Program-made: the position numbers and the translations under genes
Assembly (NCBI GenBank): GCA_910586535.1
Contig: CAJUHS010000001.1
Coordinates: 4,960-68,959 of the forward strand
Source of the DNA: an uncultured Oscillospiraceae bacterium
Lineage (GTDB): Bacteria; Bacillota; Clostridia; Oscillospirales; Ruminococcaceae
Direction of reading: 5' to 3'
DNA length: 64,000 nt
The notes under the pieces: model-generated
Seen by the model: the letters and a program-made list of their open reading frames with translations, nothing else
Told to the model about the DNA's origin: nothing
The model's database searches: none
Part shown: positions 8,975 to 17,388 of the stretch, piece after piece
Layout: each line of letters starts with the position of its first letter
Numbering within the stretch: the stretch's first letter is position 1

Positions 8975-10075
8975 TTGGCAAATAAACGTTTAAGCGAGTT
9001 GGACAAAATTCAATCAATGCGGGAAAGTGACAGTATTGTTGTTATAGTTGATAACAAAGAGCATCTTATAACCAAAGAGAATTTTTCCAAGGTTTTGTCG
9101 TTACTGTCTACCGAACAAAAAAATAAAATTTCTTCTATTATTTTATCAGGTGAGGGAAACAAATTTTTAACCGATTCGGGAGTTTATAAAAGTATTGACA
9201 AAATGTTTAAGCAGGGACAAATCTCTCAAGACAGTACTACAAAATTATTTGAGATCAGTGGGCATCATAATCACAGTAATCAATCAGAGATTTTGGACAA
9301 ACTGTCTGTCAATAATGGAGAATTATATTTTGATGGCAATATAATAAGTGATTACACTCTTCCTGTTGCAACCGATACTACTCTTGGCGGCGTTAAGGTA
9401 GACGGTACAACAATTACCGTTTCTGATGATGGTGTAATAAGCGGTTCAAGTAATTATGAGCTTTCAACAGCCTCAACTACTGTATTGGGTGGAGTAAAAA
9501 TTGACGGAGATACCATTAAAATAAATGACGGTGTTATTTCCGCAGATGTTATAGGAAACTGGTCGGCGGAAGTAAGTTATCCTATTGGTTATTTTGCTGT
9601 ACACGATGATAAACTGTATCAATGTAATACTGCAAATTCCGATAGTGAATGGACTGAAAGTAAGTGGAATCTGATTTCGGGAAATAATGAGGCTTCTGCA
9701 AATATCACTGAATGGACAAGTGAGAATGCGTATACTGTCGGGGATTTAGTAATACATGAAAACACTATTTATAAATGCATTGAAGCCCATACATCTGCGA
9801 CAGATTTTGATTTGACAAAGTGGACGGGTTTAACTGGAGCAAAGGGAGACAAAGGTGATACCGGAGCAGATGGACAAAATGGTATCTCCCCTACAATAGA
9901 TCCTGAAACCAAGCATTGGATGATCGGAGAAGTCGATACGGGAGTTTTGGCAGAGGCACAAATATCCAGCGAAATAGAAGAAAATTTTGTTACCAAAACA
10001 GAATTTAACGAATTAAAAAATATAATTACTTCTGCAAATGCTTTACTTGAAAACACATTAAACGGTGGTGAATAA
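8975..10075 (+). CDS. phage fibre protein with collagen-like and carbohydrate-binding repeats
   Basis: The product is 366 aa with TTG start after GGATGGTGA. Residues 125-190 carry two copies of a head-fibre-like repeat (TLGGVKVDGTTI, VLGGVKIDGDTI). Two CBM5/12 or chitin-binding-like units follow at about 193-228 and 243-285 (NWSAEVSYPIGYFAVHDDKLYQC and EWTSENAYTVGDLVIHENTIYKC, split here by their W, Y and C positions). After them come a short Gly-x-x collagen-like stretch (GAKGDKGDTGADGQNG) and a C-terminal coiled coil. This layout is typical of trimeric host-binding fibres. Confidence 0.8.
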   Translation: MANKRLSELDKIQSMRESDSIVVIVDNKEHLITKENFSKVLSLLSTEQKNKISSIILSGEGNKFLTDSGVYKSIDKMFKQGQISQDSTTKLFEISGHHNHSNQSEILDKLSVNNGELYFDGNIISDYTLPVATDTTLGGVKVDGTTITVSDDGVISGSSNYELSTASTTVLGGVKIDGDTIKINDGVISADVIGNWSAEVSYPIGYFAVHDDKLYQCNTANSDSEWTESKWNLISGNNEASANITEWTSENAYTVGDLVIHENTIYKCIEAHTSATDFDLTKWTGLTGAKGDKGDTGADGQNGISPTIDPETKHWMIGEVDTGVLAEAQISSEIEENFVTKTEFNELKNIITSANALLENTLNGGE

Positions 10076-10078
10076 CTC

Positions 10079-10918
10079 ATGGCTGATTTACTTACAAATA
10101 TTAATCAGGCGATATCTGATTTTAACAGTATTAAAACTGCAATTATAAATAAAGGAGTAGATATCCCTGCTGATACTCATACCAGTGAATATGCACAAAA
10201 AATTAATAATATAGAAACTAATACCTTAACACCATCGGATGAGGGTATATTTAAAAAATTATTTAAATATGGTTTAGATTATTTATGTCAAGATAATCTT
10301 GTTCAAATTTTAACCGAAGCTGTTGATGTGCTTAGTTTTACAAAGTCTCAAGTATATTTATTAAAACCAACGAATAATGACACAAAATTTATTAATTTAC
10401 CAGAGGATATAAGTCATGAAGGTGTTTTAATAAATTATTATTATGCTGGCAAATATCGTTGTTGTATTTATTATCCATCAAACGAAGATATTATTCTTAG
10501 ACATACTTGGGGAAATAACAATGACCCAGTAATTCAATGGCAGTATCTTAAATTATCTAATTTTAATAATGGATTAAATTATAATCCAGAGATAATTAAA
10601 AATGTAATTAAGTATTCTTTTATGAAAGAGAAAATAAGAAATATAGTACAACCTTCAGAAAATTGGAACGACATTACCGGAACAGGATGGTATATGATGA
10701 ATCCATCATCTAATGCAAATGGACTAGCTATGCCCAACTTCCCCGGCTCTGATATTTTTAGATGGGGAACTATTGTTGTATTAAATTTAGGCTCCGTTAT
10801 ATTTCAAATATATTATGCTCAATGCTATAATCAGAGTACAAATACATTTACTTATAGAGAATGTAGAGACAGCGTTTGGGGGGAATGGCTTAGAATTACA
10901 GGAAGTTGGACAAAATAA
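10079..10918 (+). CDS. phage tail fibre / receptor-binding protein with pyocin-knob-like end
   Basis: The product is 279 aa with ATG after GGTGGTG, three bases past the upstream stop. The N-terminus (ADLLTNINQAISDFNSIKTAIINKGVDIP) is the helix-plus-linker often seen at the start of Clostridia phage fibre subunits. The C-terminal 85 residues (TGWYMMN, WGTIVVLNLG, IFQIYYAQ, YRECRDSVWGEW) match the pattern of pyocin-knob domains that cap tail fibres. Host-surface binding is inferred. Confidence 0.75.
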   Translation: MADLLTNINQAISDFNSIKTAIINKGVDIPADTHTSEYAQKINNIETNTLTPSDEGIFKKLFKYGLDYLCQDNLVQILTEAVDVLSFTKSQVYLLKPTNNDTKFINLPEDISHEGVLINYYYAGKYRCCIYYPSNEDIILRHTWGNNNDPVIQWQYLKLSNFNNGLNYNPEIIKNVIKYSFMKEKIRNIVQPSENWNDITGTGWYMMNPSSNANGLAMPNFPGSDIFRWGTIVVLNLGSVIFQIYYAQCYNQSTNTFTYRECRDSVWGEWLRITGSWTK

Positions 10919-10950
10919 AATATTGGTGAGACACACGGAGGTGATTGTGT

Positions 10951-11271
10951 ATGCTTTATCAAAATAAAAATCAACCCCGATATAAACACAAAACAAAGTC
11001 AAAAATAGCATTTTCTAAAAAGTGGCTTGTAGCTTGTGTGGTGATAAGTGTTTTTTATACTTCGTTAAGTTATTTGTTTGCGTGGTTTGACAAAAATACA
11101 GTAGAAACATTAAGTGCACAGATAATTGAAATCCTTTGGAGTACCAGTGGCATAAGTTTTGCTGGATATGCGTTACAGAATTGCTGCCGCGCTTATACTG
11201 CAAGCAAGTTCGGCATACCGCAAGAAAACAATAAACATAATACTGAGGCGGAAGAAATTATAGAGGAATGA
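10951..11271 (+). CDS. small phage membrane protein
   Basis: The product is 106 aa. I start at ATG 10951, seven bases after GGAGGTG, rather than the TTG at 10945. There are two probable membrane spans at about residues 24-46 (WLVACVVISVFYTSLSYLFAW) and 55-72, with a basic N-terminus and an acidic C-terminus. It lies directly before the endolysin, so a lysis-related role is plausible, but no holin family is recognised and a separate holin follows. Confidence 0.65.
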   Translation: MLYQNKNQPRYKHKTKSKIAFSKKWLVACVVISVFYTSLSYLFAWFDKNTVETLSAQIIEILWSTSGISFAGYALQNCCRAYTASKFGIPQENNKHNTEAEEIIEE

Positions 11272-11313
11272 GGGATATCATTAAATGAATATTTCATTAA
11301 GGAAGGAGAAATT

Positions 11314-12219
11314 ATGGCAGTCTATTTGAAACCCGACAACAGCAAAATATGTAACGGAGTTAAAATTAACGAGTATTTTTTACATAATCACAATGTTAAC
11401 AAAATTGATTTACCAATCGCCAAAATTAACAACCTATTTGGTGTAACAATTCATAATACAGGCTGGATAAAAGTAAATTCTGCGACTACTCCCGCAGAAC
11501 AATATACAAGAGCCACTGTAAACGGCAATATGAATACGGTTAGAGTTCACTATTATGTTGATAATATATGTGCGTGGCAAAATCTTGATACAAAATACAC
11601 TTCTTGGCATGCTGCTGACGGTAATGGAAACGGCAACATGAAAACCATTTCAATTGAGTGTATAATGGACAGCACAAATAATTCTTATAATTTAAAAAGC
11701 AAAGATAATGCAGCACGGTTGGCTGCATATTTGCTTTATAAGAATAATTTGACGGCGAATAACCTTTATACTCATACGCACTGGCTGAATGTCAGGGACG
11801 GCGTAAAAGGCAGTACCGATTATTTAAATGTTAGAAAGCATCCGTACAAAACTTGTCCGATATACATTATTCCAAAATGGGAAGGATTTAAGAAAACCGT
11901 TGACAGTTATATTGTTAAGCTTGGCGGTAAATCGGTTTATACAAACAGTTCTGCTGACAAGCCGATAAACTCTAAACCTATTACAAACACAGTATCTCCT
12001 CTCCCTTATATTATTAAGGTTATTGACACATCTCTTAATGTTCGTAAGGGTGCAGGGGTTAATTATGCTGTTACTGCTGTTATTAAAAAAGGTGGCGCAT
12101 ATACAATTATTGAGGAAAAAACTATTAAAAACAAAGACGGTTCTAAGGCTGTTTGGGGCAAACTTAAAAGCGGCGTAGGCTGGATAAATGTTGGAAGCAA
12201 ATATGTGAAGAAAATATAA
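11314..12219 (+). CDS. phage endolysin, N-acetylmuramoyl-L-alanine amidase with SH3 domain
   Basis: The product is 301 aa with ATG after AAGGAGAAATT. The amidase_2 domain covers about residues 35-195. Visible motifs are VTIHNTGW (zinc His), VHYYVDN, a TSWHAAD histidine and ISIECIM; a late catalytic region reads RKHPYKTCP. A bacterial SH3_3 domain follows at about 230-299 (SLNVRKGAGVNYAVTAVIKKGG, in two parts around VRKG). It cleaves the amide between MurNAc and L-Ala to release phage. It is followed by the holin, forming a lysis cassette. Confidence 0.93.
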   Translation: MAVYLKPDNSKICNGVKINEYFLHNHNVNKIDLPIAKINNLFGVTIHNTGWIKVNSATTPAEQYTRATVNGNMNTVRVHYYVDNICAWQNLDTKYTSWHAADGNGNGNMKTISIECIMDSTNNSYNLKSKDNAARLAAYLLYKNNLTANNLYTHTHWLNVRDGVKGSTDYLNVRKHPYKTCPIYIIPKWEGFKKTVDSYIVKLGGKSVYTNSSADKPINSKPITNTVSPLPYIIKVIDTSLNVRKGAGVNYAVTAVIKKGGAYTIIEEKTIKNKDGSKAVWGKLKSGVGWINVGSKYVKKI

Positions 12220-12234
12220 ATTGGAGGTATTTTT

Positions 12235-12579
12235 ATGAACGCAACTACTGATATTACACCTATTATTGAGACTGTTATTGCTTTAATTGCAACCGTAATA
12301 ACCGCCTTGGTTATTCCTTGGATAAAATCTAAGGTGTCCGCTTCTAAGTGGAAAAACTTACAGGAATGGGCTGAAACGGGAGTTAACGCGGCTGAAGCTA
12401 TTTTTATTGGCCCCAATCTTGGCAAGGATAAGCGCAAATATGTGGAAGAGTACCTAAAAGAAAAATGCGAAAAGAACGGCTACACATTTGATGAAACCGA
12501 TATTCGCATAGCTCTCGAAAATGCGTGGAGAAATGTTACAGCGTGGGAAGACAGTATTAAAAATAATTCCAAAAATTGA
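12235..12579 (+). CDS. phage holin, LL-H family
   Basis: The product is 114 aa with ATG after GGAGGTATTTTT. One strong membrane span at about residues 9-30 (ETVIALIATVITALVIPWIK) is followed by a cytoplasmic domain with the pattern W..L..WAETGVNAAEAIF, then a lysine-rich helix and a terminal ITALENAW-like helix. This matches the phage LL-H holin family (Phage_holin_6_1). It would form the pore that releases the endolysin encoded 16 bases upstream. Confidence 0.85.
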   Translation: MNATTDITPIIETVIALIATVITALVIPWIKSKVSASKWKNLQEWAETGVNAAEAIFIGPNLGKDKRKYVEEYLKEKCEKNGYTFDETDIRIALENAWRNVTAWEDSIKNNSKN

Positions 12580-12593
12580 AAGCGAGGTGCGCT

Positions 12594-12965
12594 ATGCCGA
12601 TTGAATTTAAAGAAGAACATCTCCGTGAAATAACCGAGAACTCGGAGCGTTCTAAAAGTAACTGCCACAGAATAGATGAAATTGAAGAAGATATAAAATC
12701 ATTGCAAGAAGATAACAGGGCATTATACGAAATGTCCGCCTCTATAAAAACTTTGACTGATGGTGTAGTAAGTATAAAAGCCGATGTAAAAGATATTAAA
12801 AATGACTACGGTGAAATGAAGTCCGAGATACAAGATATAAAAAATACACCTATAAAAACCAAAGCAGGATTTGTTGATAATGTTGGTAAGCTTATTTTTA
12901 CTGCGGTTGTCACGGGTGTAGTGGCTTTTGTTTTAGGGCAGGTTTGTCCTGTGATTTTTAAATAA
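12594..12965 (+). CDS. XhlA-like coiled-coil membrane protein of the lysis cassette
   Basis: The product is 123 aa. The start is ATG 12594, six bases after GCGAGGTG; an in-frame TTG at 12576 overlaps the holin stop and has no ribosome binding site. Residues 10-90 are a long charged coiled coil (RIDEIEEDIKSLQEDN, SIKADVKDIKNDYGEM). One membrane span lies at about 98-120 (LIFTAVVTGVVAFVLGQV). This layout fits haemolysin XhlA-type accessory lysis proteins. Confidence 0.7.
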   Translation: MPIEFKEEHLREITENSERSKSNCHRIDEIEEDIKSLQEDNRALYEMSASIKTLTDGVVSIKADVKDIKNDYGEMKSEIQDIKNTPIKTKAGFVDNVGKLIFTAVVTGVVAFVLGQVCPVIFK

Positions 12966-12980
12966 GGCGAGGTGACAGCA

Positions 12981-13283
12981 TTGGTTTGGTTATTAGAACA
13001 AAATTACAACACTCATTATTGTGTGTTCTCCATTGATAGTGTCGAAGATTTAAAATCTTTACCTAAGTATAATGTAGCCGGTAAAGGTATTTTAAACACA
13101 ATATCCTTGTGTTGCCCCAATTCTAAAGCAAAGTGTACAAACGGAGATGTTTATGCGCTTAACGGTGACACAAATGAATGGATAAAATATTCTGCGTCAA
13201 GCGGTGGTAATGGTGGTGGAACTGCTGTGACTCCCGATTTGGATTATGCAACTGACGACGATATAAAAAATTTGTTTAAATAG
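12981..13283 (+). CDS. small phage fibre-associated protein ending in the ATDDDI motif
   Basis: The product is 100 aa. I choose TTG 12981, six bases after GCGAGGTG, over the GTG at 12972 inside that ribosome binding site. The middle is a strand-rich domain (SVEDLKSLP, GDVYALNGDTNEWIKY) like phage minor fibre caps. After a Gly-rich linker it ends LDYATDDDIKNLFK, a tail shared with the next gene. Function is unknown. Confidence 0.65.
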   Translation: MVWLLEQNYNTHYCVFSIDSVEDLKSLPKYNVAGKGILNTISLCCPNSKAKCTNGDVYALNGDTNEWIKYSASSGGNGGGTAVTPDLDYATDDDIKNLFK

Positions 13284-13341
13284 TTTCTATTGTCAACAAT
13301 GACATTAGGTATAAATTTTATCTCGAAAGGATTGATTTTTT

Positions 13342-13974
13342 ATGGCAATTACGGATAAACTTGTAAAACTTGAACAACTTACCACATACGACGCTCTTAT
13401 TAAGAAGTTTATTTCTACCGAGAGCGGTAAGGCAGTTAAAGCAATTGGATTTTCTTCTGACGGATTGAAAATGTTCCTTTATAAAACAGAAGATAAGTCT
13501 GATACTCCCGTTGAAGTTGATGTCCCCGCTGAATTTTTAAAAGATTGGTTTGTTGATTTTTCTAAGACAAGCATTGTGGATAATTTTGCGTGGAGTGCTG
13601 CTACATATCCCAATACCACTGACCCGTCTCTTGATGGTAAACCTGTTATGGTGTTCGCTCTTTCTAAAGGAGAAGATACTGCCTATTATTTTACTTCTTT
13701 GGCGGGTCTTGTTAATACTTATGAGGGAGAAGACAGTACATCTACTACGACCACGGTTACTGACGGTAAGATAAAGTCAGAGGTTAAAATTTCTACAAAG
13801 GAGGGCAACGGTCTTAGTATAGACCCCGAAAATGGCGGTCTATACGTTAATGCTACGGGTGAACTTGAATACGCCACTGACGACGATATTAACGCTTTGT
13901 TTGTTACTCCCGCGCCCGAAACTCCCGAAAGCCTTGGAAATACCGATATACCTGAAAACAACGACACTCCTTAA
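13342..13974 (+). CDS. phage fibre-like protein with ATDDDI motif
   Basis: The product is 210 aa with ATG after CGAAAGGATTGATT. The first 130 residues form an alpha-beta domain (FSSDGLKMFLYKTEDK, GEDTAYYFTSLAGL). A strand-rich stretch then ends in LEYATDDDINALFV and a Pro/Thr-rich tail. It shares the terminal motif with the gene at 12981, suggesting a common attachment or chaperone signal. It is followed by a strong terminator. Function is otherwise unknown. Confidence 0.7.
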   Translation: MAITDKLVKLEQLTTYDALIKKFISTESGKAVKAIGFSSDGLKMFLYKTEDKSDTPVEVDVPAEFLKDWFVDFSKTSIVDNFAWSAATYPNTTDPSLDGKPVMVFALSKGEDTAYYFTSLAGLVNTYEGEDSTSTTTTVTDGKIKSEVKISTKEGNGLSIDPENGGLYVNATGELEYATDDDINALFVTPAPETPESLGNTDIPENNDTP

Positions 13975-13993
13975 AGCTTATTACTACAATTAA

Positions 13994-14029
13994 ATGAGGG
14001 TAAGTATTACTTACCCTCATTATTTTTTA
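13994..14029 (+). terminator. Rho-independent terminator
   Basis: ATGAGGGTAAG pairs with CTTACCCTCAT around a five-base loop, followed by ATTATTTTTTA. It lies between the genes ending at 13974 and starting at 14045 and would lower expression of the genes after it. Confidence 0.85.
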
Positions 14030-14044
14030 TGAAAGGAGCGTATT

Positions 14045-14980
14045 ATGTCAAAAAAGAATATTGACTACGAAAATCTAAAAAAATTCAAAGAGAACTTAAA
14101 ATTGGAGTCTGCTGCTGATAAGACTAAACTTGACGGAATTGAAATGGGAGCAAACAAATATACACACCCCGCATATACAGCTAAGACATCGGGATTATAT
14201 AAGGTTACAGTAGACGGAACAGGGCATATTAGCGCAGCAACTGCTGTAACAAAATCAGATATCACCGCATTGGGTATCCCGGCACAAGACACTAATACAA
14301 CTTATAGTAACGCAACCACGTCTACATCAGGTCTTATGTCATCAACAGACAAAGCCAAACTTGATGGTATTGCGGGCGGAGCAAATAAATACAGTTTGCC
14401 AGCTGCAAGTTCATCCGTTCGAGGTGGTGTTAAAGTTGGTTATACGGCTAACGGTAAAAATTATCCCGTACAACTATCAAATGAGCAGATGTATGTTAAT
14501 GTTCCGTGGACTGATAATAACACAACTTATTCTGCTTTTAAAGGTGCAACTGCCTCAGCAGCAGGTGGATCGGGACTTGTACCCGCACCCACAGCAGGAA
14601 ATCAAACAAAATATCTTAGGGCAGATGGCACATGGCAGACTCCTCCCGATACAAATACAACCTATTCAACTGCTACAACCAGTGCTAATGGTCTTATGAG
14701 CAGTACAGATAAAACCAAATTAAACGGAATTGCATCTGGTGCGCAAGTCAATAGTATTACAGGTGTTAAAGGAAATGTGGAAACCACATATAGAACAGGA
14801 AATATAAATATTACCCCAGCCAATGTTGGTGCTGTTCCTGTTTCGGGAACTACCATGACTGGTGCATTGGTGGGTCAAGCAAACACTAAATACACCACTG
14901 CACAATTTCGCAATGTGACAATGAGTACATCTGCACCATCTGGCGGCAGTAGCGGTCAGGTGCATTTTAAGTATACATAA
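14045..14980 (+). CDS. repetitive phage tail fibre protein
   Basis: The product is 311 aa with ATG after GAAAGGAGCGTATT. It is built from fibre repeats: three TATTS.S/AGLMSSTDKAKL-type units, each followed by DGIA or NGIA and a GA.KY/N pattern (about residues 26-40, 90-115, 205-235). Between them are GGVKVGYTANGKNYPVQL and LVPAPTAGNQTKYLRADGTW, both common in shaft repeats of phage head or tail fibres. The region is low-complexity in Thr, Ser, Ala and Gly. Host recognition is likely but inferred. Confidence 0.78.
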   Translation: MSKKNIDYENLKKFKENLKLESAADKTKLDGIEMGANKYTHPAYTAKTSGLYKVTVDGTGHISAATAVTKSDITALGIPAQDTNTTYSNATTSTSGLMSSTDKAKLDGIAGGANKYSLPAASSSVRGGVKVGYTANGKNYPVQLSNEQMYVNVPWTDNNTTYSAFKGATASAAGGSGLVPAPTAGNQTKYLRADGTWQTPPDTNTTYSTATTSANGLMSSTDKTKLNGIASGAQVNSITGVKGNVETTYRTGNINITPANVGAVPVSGTTMTGALVGQANTKYTTAQFRNVTMSTSAPSGGSSGQVHFKYT

Positions 14981-15024
14981 AAATGCAACATTATTAATTA
15001 TTTTTTGTGTATATCGGAAAATTT

Positions 15025-15087
15025 ATGAAAGGGAGCGTTTCGCATATATTAGTATTAAAACGATGCGAAATTAAATATAAATTATGA
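15025..15087 (+). CDS. possible 20-codon leader peptide with internal hairpin
   Basis: An ATG at 15025 opens a 20-codon frame (MKGSVSHILVLKRCEIKYKL) whose stop overlaps the next gene's ATG at 15084 (ATGA arrangement). Within it TTTCGCAT and ATGCGAAA form an 8-bp hairpin. The downstream gene lacks its own Shine-Dalgarno site, and the nearest (AAAGGGAG, about 15028-15035) is 50 bases away. Translational coupling through this leader would explain how the gene is started. The leader's own ribosome binding site (CGGAAAA) is weak. Confidence 0.35.
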   Translation: MKGSVSHILVLKRCEIKYKL

Positions 15088-15419
15088 TTTATGTAAATGT
15101 AAACGGTGTAAACAAACAAGTTAATCAAGATAGTACAAGTTCCATTGGTGCTAGCGACACACTTATAGTGGACTTTAAAAGCAAGACAATAAACCAAAGT
15201 TCCAACGGTACTTCAGGCCGTTATTATTTTCAAATAAACACCTCATATAACAATAAAACATTTGAGGCGTATCCGTGTCAAGGAGATAACGCTTTTAAAA
15301 CAAAATATAGTGGAACTATATCAAACGGAGAGGGCATATTAGGTAGTTGGACAAAGGGACCCGGAGGTTCTACCGGAATAATATCAGACATATCTACATT
15401 AATAGTTTTTATTAAATAA
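15084..15419 (+). CDS. small phage protein of unknown function
   Basis: The product is 111 aa starting MIYVNVNGVNKQV. It is entirely strand-rich and polar (TLIVDFKSKTINQSS, GRYYFQINTSYNNKTF), resembling the C-terminal beta-domain of distal tail or fibre caps. No ribosome binding site precedes the ATG; see the leader peptide entry. The family is not recognised. Confidence 0.6.
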   Translation: MIYVNVNGVNKQVNQDSTSSIGASDTLIVDFKSKTINQSSNGTSGRYYFQINTSYNNKTFEAYPCQGDNAFKTKYSGTISNGEGILGSWTKGPGGSTGIISDISTLIVFIK

Positions 15420-15475
15420 AAACCTGTATATCAATTACAAAAACTTACAAACAATATTTTAATATAGGAGGCAAT

Positions 15476-16264
15476 ATGTTCATATCTTTTAATGACCAAA
15501 CTATTTATCCAATAATTTCTATATATGGAAAAGGGCAAACTGTCACTTCGTTAAAAGACACAATTAAAAACAGTTATCGAGAAGTGTTTGAAATACACTT
15601 TGACCCCACATTGGTTTCATATGACAATATGGAATCTTATTTTGAGGATTCTGACAACCAGACAAGTATAATCCACATTATTGACGACGCTGGTGAGTCC
15701 TTCCCTCATTATAACTATGTAATACCTGTTAAACTCAGCAAAGAATATATTGAAGATGACCCTAATCCACACCTTGTTATGCAGTTGGCACAACTTAATG
15801 TTACTGATATTGCTTTGAGAGATGTAGCAGGAAAGCAAAAGGTTTACACGGGAACTCCACTTGAAATGGCTATTGCAAAAAAAGTAGACAATTTATCCGT
15901 AGATTGTAATACTACAATTGAGACGGGCATAGATTATAATGGAAAACATTACAGTATGACGATCACAGACCAACTTAACCTTGAAAGTCTTAAAACAACA
16001 ATAATGGGCGGCGCGGAAGGTATCCCTTATCACGCTGACGGTGAAAGTTGTATAATTTATACAAGTACAGAATTTATGGAGATATATAATGCTTGTGCTG
16101 CGCATAAGATTTTACAGACTACATATTTCAATCAACTTAAACAATATGTATTAACTCTTGAGAGTGTCGATAAGGTCAATGCCGTATCTTACGGACAAGA
16201 ACTTACTGGTCAGTATTTGGAAAATTACAACACGATTGCGGAGTCGATAATAAATGCTGGATAA
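15476..16264 (+). CDS. phage tail protein with DUF4376-like C-terminus
   Basis: The product is 262 aa with ATG after ATAGGAGGCAAT. The first 90 residues are a small alpha-beta domain. The C-terminal 100 residues follow the pattern seen in DUF4376-like tail proteins of Clostridia phages (HYSMTITDQLNLESL, IPYHADGESCIIYTS, then helices with QTTYFNQLKQYV and YGQELTGQYLENYN). Its stop overlaps the next gene by 11 bases, indicating coupling. Confidence 0.65.
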   Translation: MFISFNDQTIYPIISIYGKGQTVTSLKDTIKNSYREVFEIHFDPTLVSYDNMESYFEDSDNQTSIIHIIDDAGESFPHYNYVIPVKLSKEYIEDDPNPHLVMQLAQLNVTDIALRDVAGKQKVYTGTPLEMAIAKKVDNLSVDCNTTIETGIDYNGKHYSMTITDQLNLESLKTTIMGGAEGIPYHADGESCIIYTSTEFMEIYNACAAHKILQTTYFNQLKQYVLTLESVDKVNAVSYGQELTGQYLENYNTIAESIINAG

Positions 16265-16673
16265 GTTATATAAGTATGCAATTCTAAGCACAACAGGCGG
16301 TCTTATATATAGTTTCATTGAGATAATGAGCAGAGATTACACGCATTGGTCTATGTTTTTATTGGGTGGTCTCTGCTTTGTTCTCCTCGGACTGTTAAAC
16401 GAGATTTTCTCTTGGAGCACTCCTCTATTGTTGCAAATGCTATGCGGTGCAGTTATAATTACAACACTTGAATTTATAACGGGCTGTATAGTTAATTTGT
16501 GGTTTGGGTGGGGTGTTTGGGATTATTCCAATGAGCCAATCAATCTTTATGGGCAGATATGTCTTAAGTATTCTTGTTATTGGTTTTGTTTGTCGATGGT
16601 GGGGATTGTATTGGACGATTATTTAAGATATTGGTTTTTTGGCGAAGAGAAACCACAGTATAAAATACTATAG
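16254..16673 (+). CDS. small polytopic membrane protein, CmpB-like
   Basis: The product is 139 aa with four probable membrane spans at about residues 8-27, 34-53, 62-85 and 106-126. The motifs GGLIYSFIE, GVWDYSNEPINLYGQICLKYS and the trailing WF.L..VG follow the pattern of the putative ABC-type CmpB permease family (PF06541), small membrane proteins common in Clostridia and their prophages. It is the last phage-side gene. Function in the phage is unknown. Confidence 0.7.
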   Translation: MLDKLYKYAILSTTGGLIYSFIEIMSRDYTHWSMFLLGGLCFVLLGLLNEIFSWSTPLLLQMLCGAVIITTLEFITGCIVNLWFGWGVWDYSNEPINLYGQICLKYSCYWFCLSMVGIVLDDYLRYWFFGEEKPQYKIL

Positions 16674-16747
16674 GAATATTTAGCAATTAAAAAAACGCTT
16701 ATTATATTTAACAGAAAATTAACATTTGACATTTTAACAATTATTTT

Positions 16748-16782
16748 AGGGTATCAAAGTAAAATTTGATACCCTATTTTTT
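16748..16782 (+). terminator. strong Rho-independent terminator at the end of the phage genes
   Basis: AGGGTATCAAA pairs perfectly over 11 bp with TTTGATACCCT, with a six-base loop and a following ATTTTTTA tract. It closes the late phage transcript 75 bases after the last gene. Confidence 0.92.
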
Positions 16783-16859
16783 ACAATTTTTTTAACAATC
16801 ATTTTTATACAAAATAACATAAAATATGTTTTCTTGTATAAAAATAATTAAATATTTAA

Positions 16860-17240
16860 ACCACCACTAACCTTTACTTCACTTTGTACGTTTTGGCGAA
16901 GCATTAAGGATAACCCAGGATAATCTTAACTCCAAAAACTTTTACGCTTTTAATCCTTCTTTTGATAAATAAACCATAAACGCAGTACGTAATTGTCAGC
17001 ATGAAATATTACACATCAAAACTTAATTATGGTGTGTTGACGTTTCTGCTCATTGCTCGCCTAACAAGCATATTGTTAATTTCCATTGAAACACGAAATA
17101 TGCGCTTGCAGACAAAACATTTGGGGTATTGTAAACAACACCTAAAAAGTACTGGCAATCCCGCCGAAAATTATTGAGCAAAAATACAAATTATTCTGTA
17201 CTATCAGCCATGCCAGCAAATAAAAGGTATGGCTGATACT
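16860..17240. other. gene-free block with several long hairpins at the phage-chromosome junction
   Basis: No gene lies between 16674 and 17389. Within it I can draw 16904-16908/16925-16929, 17011-17017/17031-17037 (7 bp), 17066-17074/17097-17107 (9 bp with a two-base bulge) and 17202-17214/17226-17238 (13 bp with one wobble). The last is not followed by a U tract on the plus strand, so it is not an obvious terminator. The block may hold a second structured RNA or the prophage attachment region. I see no tRNA and cannot identify att repeats without the other end. Confidence 0.4.
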
Positions 17241-17388
17241 GTTTCTGACGATCTGAACTGCCGAATTTATAATTTTTGACAAAAAACACTGTTAAAATGC
17301 AGAGTAATTCTACTTGACTTCGCGCGGATAAAGTCGTAAAATAAATGTTGTGATATATTTATCAAATATTGGGGGAAAAAATTTTATT

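Noticed and set aside
17202..17238. Rho-independent terminator upstream of SulP
   Set aside because: The stem is long, but neither strand has a convincing U tract directly after it; it is listed instead as part of the structured block.
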